From assembly GCA_951804985.1 (NCBI GenBank), contig OX638133.1, positions 3,492,501 to 3,556,500 on the forward strand: 64,000 bases of DNA. Reading direction: 5' to 3'. Both the position numbers and the translations under genes were made by a program. This document shows, piece after piece, positions 45,026 through 56,700 of the stretch (the stretch's first letter is position 1; each line of letters begins with the position of its first letter). The notes under the pieces were generated by a model. It was given only the letters and a program-made list of their open reading frames with translations. It did not search any database and had not been told where the DNA came from. Origin of the DNA: Dryomyza anilis (Eukaryota; Arthropoda; Insecta; Diptera; Dryomyzidae).

Positions 45026-45160
45026 GAATATGTCTGATCAGACAGCCTGATTTCAAATCAGGCAATGATCAGAGGTTTCAATCAGTGCCTGATTCAAAAG
45101 TAACGCTATTCAAAGTTTCTATTCTGATCAGGTTCCCCGATCAGGCATCCTGATCTTACC
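45026..45160. repeat. GATCAGG-rich palindromic segment
   Basis: Contains GCCTGATT...AATCAGGC (about 45047-45064) and several CTGATCAG-type palindromes. The motif vocabulary is similar to the nested MITE at 47371-47796, so it is possibly an eroded relative. Confidence 0.5.
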
Positions 45161-47043
45161 CATATACTAACCTTATATAATTCAATGTTTATTAAATTCT
45201 TCTTAAACTGCTTTTACCAAATTTGAGACTTTTCAAACAAAAAATAGTTTTGTAAACAAAGGTATCTCAATAACTTTTGCAATGACAAAAAAATCAATGT
45301 TTTGAGATATTTCAATACATTATTCAAAATTATTCAAAACAGCTCATTTTTGGATCTCTTGAAAAATCATAGAGTAAAGTGGGAAATGTTAAAAATTTTA
45401 CAAACTGCACTCAGAAGAAAATGTACCATTAAGTACTTTATAGTACGACCATTGATCTTATGGTTCATGTATTAATAGTTTTTTCTTTTTAAATCAAAAG
45501 TTTTCTAATTAATTCAATAGTATTTGAAAAATTCAATACCATAAATTTAAATATTTCAATATTATTATTTAAAATAGAATGAATACTGTTGTTTTAATGT
45601 TTTCCTCCTATAATAATAAACGTGGTGTAAAAAAACACAAAAACGAATACAAACATGTTCGTTTTGTACGTCATTCTGCGTGATTACTCAAAATGGTCGC
45701 ATGTATTTTTTTGTTATAATCCACATTATTAAACGCGACATTGGTAAGAACTCAATGTATTTAATGTAAATAAATTATATTTACATATTTATTTATATTT
45801 TTATTTATTACAGAAAATAAATAATACATCGAACTTCTATTATGGCAACGGACTCAAAAATAACTGCAGCCTCAAGTACTACAATCAATTATTGGAAACC
45901 AAAGCAAACATTAAATGTGTTATAACCTTTTGCAGCAAGAAGTGTCTTTTTATGTGTGTTTTGTAAAAGTGAATATCAATTTCGACATTTAAATAAAATA
46001 ATATATACAATAAATTAACTAAAATACATTTTTGTTTTAATAAATTATTAGGAAAATGTAATTCGACCATAAAATGAATAATACGTATCATTAAATTGGT
46101 ATATGTCTTTCTTATTGTAATTAAAATATCACATTATAAAATTTATGGTACAACCACACATTGTATTAACAGTTTCAATATTACTGAACTAATGGGACGT
46201 ATCCTATTGATCAATTTTAATGGTATAAATTATTGTTTTTCTTTTGAAATACTATCAATTTACCATGATTTTCATCTGGGTGTGGCAAATAATTTGTTAT
46301 TTATGTATTATTTCATATTTATTTACAACATAAACAATGTGAATACATTCAGAATATATAAAAAATATTAATGTAATTATCCAAAAAAACTATGGTAATG
46401 AAAAAGTGAAAAAATTTCATAAATATTTTACCAGAAATAATATATGAATATTAAAAATTTGTGGAATTACTCGTCCTCCAATTGAATTGCCTAAATAACA
46501 TGATTAAAAGTGAATGCCATATTAATTAACACATGACAATGGTTTTGTTTTTGTCTAAAAATGCACAAACATTTCATAAAATTGTAATTGCCCACTTTAT
46601 CCCATTCCCCACTTTACCACAGGTTCCCCGTTTGTGCTTTATTTTTTTTGTCGTCAGTTTTGATTCGGTACGATAATTTTGTAATTGGGGATTTTATAGA
46701 TTTATTTATATCAGGACAACATGAAATAATCGACAACTACCAACGTCATGAAATGAATGTCCTTAGCAATTTTGAATGAATTTTGAATTAACTGACTGAA
46801 ATCTAATAATATAAAAAAAATAATTTTCAAAAATTGGCTTTGTAGCTTTAAAAATGTTTAAACTGAAGAATAATAATACAAATGACTTCTTTGTTCTAAA
46901 TAAAAGGATCAACAACAATTCGCGAAACTATCCATTTACCACGTGCTTTTTAAATCGTAAGTAATATTTAAAAAATCTGAGATGGATTAAATTTGTTCAT
47001 GTTTTAGATATGTTACAAATTTTAGAAGATATATAAAGAGATA

Positions 47044-49546
47044 TGGGCCATTCTACACCAAATCGACCAACTCACCTTCTTCGATTTCAATGAAATTTGG
47101 GCAGCTGATAAAGCTTATTGAGATATGCATTAACCATTTTTTTTTTCGACCTCTACTTCCAGAGATACAGTGCTTCAAAGTTACAAAAAATTGGCCAAAA
47201 ATCACTTTTGTATGTTTGTTTATATTTCAATATCACTTAAAGTAGAAATGCTAGAAACTTCGTTGATGGCTCGTTTTAAAGGTAATATAACAGGCTTTCA
47301 AAAAAAATTAAGTTGTAAATTCTAATATTTAACATGTGACCAGTGGCCATTATCCTTGCATTTCAAACTTCCCTAGTAGAAATTTGCCCGATGCGCCATC
47401 GGGAATTGATCGGGTTTTCGTTGGGTATGCCCTATTAGAGAAAACATGATCATTGCCTTTGCATGCCCTTATCATGCTTACCATACCAGGGTTTACATTA
47501 TCTAAATAGTCAATGTTCCCGATCATAGCAACATTATTTGTTCCTTATAACGAAAATTAGCATCAGACAATGATCAAGATTTAATGAGAGAAACCCTATT
47601 ATGCTCGGGTTCTGACAAGTTAATTGTCGGGTAAATAATAAAATGGGGAATTGCCCGATCAGTACATGATCATGGCCTGAGGTCAGTACATGATCAGGAC
47701 ACTGCGTTACAAGGACATTATGGGCCTCGTCATATCCCGATCATCTCAAATAATGATCACTTCATGACCATGACCCTACCAAAATTTCTACTAGGGTTGA
47801 TGTCTTTAAAAAGGACCCTTTTAAAAATTCTGAAAAAAATCGTGTAATTTGGTTGATTTAATATAAATGTTCATGCCATAGTATCATATTTTAAAAATTA
47901 ATTTTCTAAATTTTTACAAATTTTTTGTATTGAAAAATAAAATATTGTTTTCAAAAGTAAAATTTTCAATAATTTTTTAATGTATTTGTAACTCTAATTT
48001 CGAAAATGGCGTCAGTTTCATCAAACTGTCCATATACTAAAAATACAAGAAGTTTATGAAAGTCTTGCTGCAACTATCCTTTTAAATTTACGCCTTGTAT
48101 CATATATTGAAACATCCCATAAGTTTCAATGAAGTTGCAGCAAAACTCTTGGTATTATTTAAATATGACGTATATGCAGATAGATAGACGAGATGTTTGC
48201 CACAACAGCAATGAAAATTGAGATATTTACAGTTGACTGATAGCAAACATCCTGAGTTCTCGGACTTTTGCAACCAAACTGTTGTTATTTTGACATTTGA
48301 CTACTACAAAAAAATTGGAAAATGGCGTACTTCTTCTTTACGCTCGATTTATCCACAACAATTAAGTAAAACCAATGGTGTAATAAAGTGTCGACTCAAA
48401 TAATACATTTTAATGGTAAAAGTGAAAATAAAACTTCCTGGGATTGAAATTATCAAGACGCGATGGAAAATATTTCATTTCAGAGTTTACATTGATGACA
48501 CCAGCGCCGTGCCAACTAGTTTCTTCCGCGAAGAAGTCTCAAGTCGTTGTACGATTTTTCCTTCGAATGATTTATAAAGACGATGGCGATGTATATAAAG
48601 GATACAGTTTTAATTCAAGAATAAATAAAAGGCATATCTACTGGAGTACCTTTTCCAAATATTTCTCAACTATCTTCATATTTGTAAGATTTTTAATTGA
48701 TGGTTGCTATAAATAATCCTAAATTTGAAAGATGATTGCTAGCAATATTTATCGTATTTGACGGATGCTTGAGAGATGGTTGCCTCAAAGACGATCTAAA
48801 TAATTTGCAAATAACTTGATATTTAGGGCTGTGATATTTCTGGTAATCATCTTTGTTTTCTTAGTGTAGTTTTTGTGATATATACCATTTTTTGAAAAAT
48901 ATACCCCAAAATCAATATCTTAAAAACTAGAGTCAATATGATAAAACTGGCACCATTTTAGAAATCAGAGTTAGAAATACATATTATATATACATAAATA
49001 ATACATATTATAAATACATAAATTATTGCAAATTTTACTTTTGAAAAAAATATATTTTTTTTTCAATACAAAAAATATTGAAAAAATTTAGAAAATTATT
49101 TTTTAAAATATGATGCAATCAAAATACCATCTTGAAATTTGGCATGAACATTTGTATTAAATCAACCAAAATCTGTGCTTTTTTTCAGAATTTTAAAAAG
49201 GGTCCTTTTTAAGGACATCAACTTTTGAAGTGCTAGGATAATGACGACGGGCCACATTTTCAAGTTTAGAAATAACAACTTAATTTGTCTAAAAGCTTGT
49301 TCTATTAGCTTTAAAACCAGCCATCAATGGAGTTCTAGCAAATCTACTTTAAGAGATATTGAAATATGAACAACCATACAAAAGTGATTTTTGACCCATT
49401 TTTTGTAACTTTGAAGCACTGTATCTCTGAAAGTAGTGGTCAATGCACATCTCAATAAGCTTTATCAGCTGCCTAAATTTCATTGAAATTGAAAAGGTAA
49501 ACATTCAAAATTTACTTTTTTGATCGATTTGGTGTGGAATAGCCCA
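47044..49546. mobile_element. 2.5-kb inverted-repeat (foldback) element
   Basis: The left arm begins TGGGCCATTCTACACCAAAT; the right arm ends with its reverse complement (ATTTGGTGTGGAATAGCCCA). After removing the nested MITE, the two arms of about 550-590 bp align throughout, e.g. GGCAGCTGATAAAGCTTATT, AGAGATACAGTGCTTCAAAG, TTGATGTC...TTAAAAAGGACCC and TTGATTTAATAYAAATGTTC. GATA flanks both ends (47040-47043 and 49547-49550), a likely 4-bp target duplication. The central 0.9 kb (about 48020-48955) is unique and shows no transposase that I can identify. Confidence 0.85.
47371..47796. mobile_element. 426-bp MITE nested in the left arm of the foldback element
   Basis: Perfect 15-bp terminal inverted repeats CCCTAGTAGAAATTT (47371-47385) and AAATTTCTACTAGGG (47782-47796). 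TT occurs on both sides. The right arm of the host element retains the uninterrupted sequence (about 49215-49230), which gives an empty-site comparison. The interior is full of GATCA/TGATC palindromes. Confidence 0.9.
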
Positions 49547-50247
49547 GATACGGTTAATGAATTGTATCATCACAGGACTAATTTAAAACAATCCATTCCA
49601 TAGTGCAATGTAATAAACAGAAACACATAAAACGCAGAAAAAGTAACTCATCGATAATTTAACCTACTATATGATCGTATAAGTCAAAGTGTAGTGCAAA
49701 GAAAGTTTTTTATCCGCGCACCAATTAAATGAATTTTTATTTATTTTTTTTACCTCAATGAATAAAAGAAACATTTTCAAACGATCATTAAATCTAATGG
49801 TCTGATTTAATAACTTCATCCGCAATTACGCCCAATGGCCAGACAGACGCATTCTGGAGTTTCGCAAGTGCGTTTTTATTGACAGCATCGTGTCATCTTT
49901 GAGCATAATTCATGTATTTAATCGCAATTAATAATTTAATTGTGCGGTGCTGGTACCAGGTACGCTGTCTGTTTGTCGCATGGTCCCCTGCGGCAGCAAA
50001 ATATACAATTGAGACAAAAACCAACGAAAAAGTAAAAACTTTATTAATTGTTTGTACACAAGCGTAGATGAAGACGACGATGACGACGACGACAATAATG
50101 ACGAATGTTGGTGATTACGGATGCGCTGCAATCGACAACGACGATGCGACGACTAGCAATGCCATGCTTTTAATGATGCAAGTACCCGGTGCCGTGCCGC
50201 CACCATGCCAACGCCCAGTGCAGGTGACATAGTTGACCAGGAAGAAA

Positions 50248-50253
50248 TTTATT
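50248..50253 (-). terminator. candidate poly(A) signal of the ABCA gene
   Basis: AATAAA on the minus strand about 290 nt after the stop codon at 50544. Confidence 0.35.
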
Positions 50254-50543
50254 TTCACTGCAGCAAAGTGGTTTGCCATTGACTAGATACAAACACAAAC
50301 TATAACGAATACCACAAAGCACGTATTCGACGGACGACTTTCATTCATCAATAAAACATCATGGGAATGTTGAGCAAAATCATTGCATTATTCAACATAA
50401 TTGTACAGACTGTATAGAGAAGGGCCGACGAACTATCAAATACATAAATACTAGGTAACTGAATGAATGAAATTTGTGCGCGTGGATTATAAAAACTAAC
50501 GTATTATTGGAACGGCTTTATACATAGATTGATATTCTGTTCA

Positions 50544-50730
50544 TTAACCGCGATGTACATATTTTTGCTTTAGAGCAAACTGCAGGAAAATTTCCTCCAG
50601 CGATGTCTGACTGATCGAGTAAGTTTCAATGTTTAACGATTCACGTTTTCGTTCAATTAGGCCGAAAACTCTGTACCATCGGATGCCAGCACGCGGTATA
50701 TAGAAGGTTATAAGTCCATAGTTTTCCTTG
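50544..50730 (-). CDS. ABCA exon 13: C-terminus
   Basis: KENYGLITFYIPRAGIRWYR ... YSISQTSLEEIFLQFALKQK, stop at 50546-50544. The S.TSLEEIFL.FA motif is the standard ABCA C-terminal signature. Confidence 0.93.
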
Positions 50731-53700
50731 CTGCAAAAGAAGCTTTGCTCAATAAGCATGTAGCACACAAAGCACCAAAAAAAAAAACTTACAGTAATAC
50801 TGCCAATGGAAATTCACGTTCCACAAACACCATCACCTTTTGTATGCTATCCGGTGGTACGTGACCGTACTCTTCATGCGCCTTTATCTTCATTTTGAGT
50901 ATAAGACCCTTGGAAAATTTATTCTTTAAATGCTGTGACGAGCCGAGACACATGAGTTCGCCGTTCACCATAATGGCCAGACGCGTGCACAATACTTCGC
51001 ACTCTTCCATACTGTTTGAGCTCAATATAATGGAACGGCCCGTATCCCGTAAGCGATTTACAATATTCCAGAGCTGACGTCTAGCCACAGGATCAATACC
51101 CGTCGTCGGTGCATCCAAATAAATTACAGTCGGCACACCGATGACTGCAATGGCCAAGCCCAATTTTCGTTTATTGCTGACGCTCAGATATCGCGCTTCC
51201 ACATTCATTTCCTGAATAAAACCAAATGCCTTGGCCAGTTCCTCTGAATAGCGCGGAATATGAGTTGTTCGTATGCCCCGTACAAGAGAGAAAAACAGCA
51301 CTGTTTCGCCCGCGGTCATAAATTCAAATAGTGGATGACGAGTCTGCGTACTATAGCCAATCTCACGGTAAACCTCTAGGAGTTGGGTCTCAAGACTCAT
51401 GCCGCGCACATATGCAAAGCCGAATGTCATACGTTCGTCACCAGTTAATATGCGAAACAGTGCGGATTTGCCAGCGCCATTGGCGCCAATCACGCCGATA
51501 CTCTCACCTCTATAAAATAATATAGATGTAGATTAATAGATGTCTTATAAAAAAAGCTAAAGAGAAGCGCATGAGTTTGAGATTTTTTCCAGATTAACAA
51601 TGCTCAGGGAATGCACGCTATTCATGCAAGGCACAGCATTGATTGTATATAATAGGTTAAATGAAGAAGGAGTAGTGTCAGTTGATGTCTGTCTTGAACT
51701 TGCCAATGTCAAAAATGTCCGGTAAAACAGACACAGGAAGATTGTGGATTCAAAAGTATCGTCCGACTAAAGAAAGTATTACCGGAACGAGAATCGGAAC
51801 CGCTATTTTAAAAATCTTGGAACCAGAACCGTAAACGAAATGTTAGTCCCTGTCTGAGATCGCAAATAATACGATTCGGAACCATTGCGATTTTTGGAAC
51901 CGGAATCGGAACCCATAAAGTTGTATTTGGAACCGGAACAGCTATTTTAAAATCTTGAAACCGGATCCCAAATTCCGATATTAGTTTAACAAAGAAAGAA
52001 CACACGACCTGATGCTATCAGGCCATGTAGTTTCATCGAAGACTTTCCGTAGTAATACTTAAAAACAGGAACCGCAAAGAACCAGAATCGGAAACGGTAC
52101 CAGAACCGTTTTCATTTTTGAAACCGGAATCGGAACCGTTATTTAAAAAATGTTTGGAACTGGAACGATTATCAGAACCGGAACCGCTATTTTAAAAATA
52201 TTGGAACCAGAACCGGCACCGAAATTTTAGTCCCTGTTTGGGATCGCAAAGGACCAGAATCGGAACCGTTTCAATTTTTGAACCCGAATTGGAACCCATA
52301 AAATTTTATTTGGAAAGGAAGAGCTATTTTGAAAGTCTTGAAAGGAGTCTTACGAATCCAAAAGCTCTTCGGTTTTCAAGAGACCTAATAAAGTATGAAA
52401 TATTTTCGTCTCATTTTAGATATATCGCGCGTTCTTTTAAACGGTCAGGGAACTTCAAATAGGATTTTAAAGCCCATGCTCAAACGTGCGAATTGTATTC
52501 TATCTCAGACCGAATATATATGTTGAATACAGTACATGAATTAACAGATCTTACACCGAATTAGAAAGCCGAGGTATTTCAATTGGGGTCACAATGGAGG
52601 CCTAGAAATTCCGCAATATCCACAGAATCTATGTTGAGGGAAAAGATAGATGAATGCATTGTGAGATAACAAACAACATTGGATCTTCCTCGCATTCAAC
52701 TTCCAGAAAAAAACTTATTTTTACACATCTCACGCCTGTACACTATCAATATCCAAAACTACGCACCTCTTCGCACACATCGATATCTGATTAACAGCTG
52801 GAAAGTTGCGATAATACTTAGTAACGTCATCCAGCACAAGGTTATGATTGGCCCGCTCCTTCTTGGTCATCGTTATGATGAAACGTTTTTCCGCGCTCAC
52901 GTCATCGTCAATATCCTTTAGCCATATTGGGTCCTTACTGAAACAGTCCACATTTCGTATATGAGTGATTCATAATATAGACCGACCTACGTTTTCCATA
53001 GTTTCTTAAGATCGATTAGACGATATTCCGCGATTAGGAGACAAACCATTAATGTCACGCCGGTTATTATCATCGCTAACACTTCGGGCAGAACACCCGG
53101 ATCGTCCCAACCGAAGTAGGACTCGCTTGCTACAAATACAAAGTTTTAAAATGGTACAAATACCTCCGGTATAATTGCACTGACTGCAACAGCTCGGCAT
53201 TACTTTACAGCGCTGTTCTTCTTCAAAAGCAGCAACAGTCGAAGTAGCACAGGCCGATTGTATTTCGCCGTTTTTTGCGATTTTCCACAAAGACATGATT
53301 AACGAAAAGATCGGCATTATACGTAGGACATGCTCCACAATTCTTATATCTAAGTTCGGCTTGAATTCGCGCATTGTGGTGATGGCGACAAAGGCAATGA
53401 CTTAAAATGAGTTAACGGGTGTAAGATATTAATGTTCGTGCACTTACTTACCTGCTAAAAAGTTCAATGTCAAGGCACACGTTATACCTTTTTGCGGTTC
53501 GGTGAAGAATAGTGTAATTATGTAAATGAAGGGAATTACGGCAAAACAGAAGAGCGCTATCAACAGAAAATAACGTGCTATTGCCATATGCAACATGGTA
53601 ATTAGTCTTCGAAATGTGGTCACACAAAGATTTACCTAGCTCCGAGAAATATACGAAACCGTCTACTTGCATGCAGGCCAATGCTACAACTGTTATCAGT

Positions 53701-56700
53701 GCAATCACTAGGTTAGTGGTCACATCCCAGATAAAGTGCGACAGCCAAAACATCCAGATGCGTATGCCGGCAATGAGCTGCAACAGTTTGGCGCGCGATT
53801 CTCGTTCCTTAATTATGTAAACCGTATACAAACTGGTCACAATGCACATGCTATAGCCGATACTATATGCCAACAGTGCACCGAGAAAGGATTTTGAATT
53901 AATAGAATGCAGTACAGTTTCGGAGTTGTAGGGCAGCGGTGCATTGGTTACAGTAATCCAAGATTTCGGGTCTATGGCAGCGCTGTAATGAAATACAAAT
54001 AATGTTTATCAAATGAAAATAAAATCACACGTGTCCTAGAAAACACACCGGGCCATTGCATTGTGTACTAGGTTCAGACTCAGTGGTGCTGTGTGTAGTA
54101 GCTGATTATTGAACCAAGCCGTAATTTGTCCTGGTTCCATTGTGGCTGCTACTAGGTAACGTGTGTTAATACGTACTTGGTCTTCTCGACCTAAATCCAA
54201 TATATAATTGACAAAACCTTTATTACCACTACGTTCCACGATATGCTTGGTGCCATAGGAATTGACTATATTTAGATAATATAAGCCAATCATTCTATTA
54301 AAGAAATCTAGCTGCAATGCCACTCTCAGGTTTAAGTCGAATACAACTGTGCCGAATGAATATTGTGCGAGGTCCATTGTCATGGGAACTTGTTCACTCA
54401 TTTGCTTTTCTGTACGCGCCAACAACACGGTGGCAACAATAAAGGTCACTGGCACTATAATTTGCATCAAGAAAACGTATTTGTGCCTATAGTTGAAGAG
54501 AAGCTTTTTAAGGATCATAGCACGCATTTGATTGCATAGCAGATCTGCATCTTTATGGTGCGGTTTCTCTGCGAATAAACGATAAGCTATATGTGAACGA
54601 TATAAATATGAATACAATTTGAGGAAGTAATAAAACGGGCCATACACTGCAACACTTCTTCATCTTCTCTGGAATAAATGGATCCAGTATTTTGTTCCAT
54701 GTCTGTAGCATCCACTTTCATTAGAACCTCTTCCATTGTAGTGGTCGCAATACCGAAACCTTCAAGATTTAGATTTTCGATTTGACTCTCCAGAACTTCG
54801 AACATTTCTTCGAATTTTACAGCGTACGATTGTGGCAATGCATAATAAATTTCTGCACCAGTGTCATTTAAAGGTTTGATTCCTGGCACATATTTAGTTA
54901 GTAATGCAGTCACTTTCAGCACATTGCAATTCGCACGTTTCACGCATATCTATTCAAAAGCAGGCCATAATTTTTAAGTATACATTCATTTGTTTGTAAC
55001 TACCAACTGATATCCGGATCCATAGTTTCGCTTAAGGAAGAAAGGTGTGCCATAGCATTTGAGTTCACCATGACACATGATAGCTATGCGATCGCCTAAC
55101 GCATCGGTCTCGTCCATACAATGGGTGGTCAAGAGTATTGTACGACCTGACTTCTCAGCTAACAGCAAATTCCAAAATTGTTTTCGTGACAATGGAGTCA
55201 TCGAAGTGGTTGGATTGTCACAAAACACCACCTTGCTGTTGCCACATAAGGCACAGCAGAGCGAAAGTATACGTCTCTGACCATACGAAAGTTTAGCTGA
55301 TTTAATAGTCGACTTATCCATCATACCAGTCATCTTTAGATACTTATAGGCCTCTTTTTGCAACCATTCAGCCTTAATACCTTTAAGTCTGCTAAAGAAT
55401 ATTATATGTTTTTCCACAGACATCTCGTCGATTAGTATGTTTTGTGCAAGACAGACACCTAATACCGGCCGAATGCTTTTCATTTCGGTTCGTATATCTC
55501 TGCCATAGATTTTGACCTTGCCAGTGGAATGAGAATTCATACCTGTCAATATGTCGATGGTTAATGATTTGCCCGCTCCATTGTGACCCAGCAGCACTGT
55601 AATCTCCCCTTCGTACATATTCATTGATACATCATTCAGTAAAATTTTGGACTTGAGAATTTTACACAGATTATTCACCCGCATGCCTACTTGCTGGCCA
55701 GATTCGCCCTTCTCAAAGGCATGTGAATCCCTAGGGCGTATAGGCCTATCAGAAATATCGGCATCATTGTGGATCTTGCTTGGCTTGCAACACCAAAAGC
55801 TTTGCTTTAAAAAAAAGTTCCATTTTTTGGCTCTGCAAACTTCACCCGAAATCTGCTCAGTATAAAGACAACAAAGCAGAAATATAAAGCTGGACATTAG
55901 CATGATGAAAATAAGGGTGCCCACAGTAAGGTTATCATCCACCGATACAGGTGAAAACAAGTTACTCCACTGCAGTCCTTCGGCATTGGCCTCAAAATAT
56001 GATATCAGATAAAATCCATAATATAAAGGCACATTCGGGATTAAACACCAAGCACATTTTTCTAGAAGTGTTGACTCGTGATAGGTTCGCCAAGTGTAGG
56101 AGCTGGCATAGAATGAAAACACCCAAATCATACTACGCACTTGCATACTTATATTGTTGTCACTAAAGAAGCAAGAAAACATGAAGCTGAATACGATGAC
56201 GGAAATGGCGTAGAAGATCAAAAAGAGGAATATGGTAGTGGGATTGGAATAACTAAGAATAGCCACATTGTTAGACCATTTAATCTAATAAAATTTAAAT
56301 ATTAAAATTAATTCATTTAATAACTTGAGCATTTACCGTTACGATCATGGTAATCAATGCAGATAACAGTGCCATAAATATAAAAGAAGCCGTAAACCAT
56401 GCAGTCCAGTGTAGCCAATTATTCACTCCCATTATAATCAGGACTCTTTTGAGGCGCCGTTTTTTCTCCAGAGTGATAAACTGCATATATAAAAGCCGAT
56501 TATAAAATGAAATTAATACTTAATTTAAGTACCAACCCCAATATAGCATAGCGTTAACATTAAAAAAGTTAGCCCAATAGAAATCGGCATCAGACCAGGC
56601 AACATATCAACAAATCTGTCGTTTATGCTTTTTGGATATGGAAAGCGTCGAATTACTACGTCGGGAAAGATCATATTTTTTGGTGCGTTCAATTTCAAAA

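Larger units (their letters stand above)
43891..50247. other. intergenic region between convergent grh and ABCA genes
   Basis: No gene was recognised. Contents: a palindromic MITE (44414-44648), very AT-rich homopolymer DNA (44650-45000), a GATCAGG-rich palindromic patch (45030-45160), a 2.5-kb inverted-repeat element (47044-49546) with a nested MITE, and GA/CGA-rich sequence near 50060-50150. Short frames at 46096-46371 and 48218-48716 resemble no family I know. Confidence 0.75.

Noticed and set aside
48218..48716. Possible transposase remnant in the centre of the 2.5-kb inverted-repeat element
   Set aside because: Two short frames with no catalytic motif or family resemblance that I can name.
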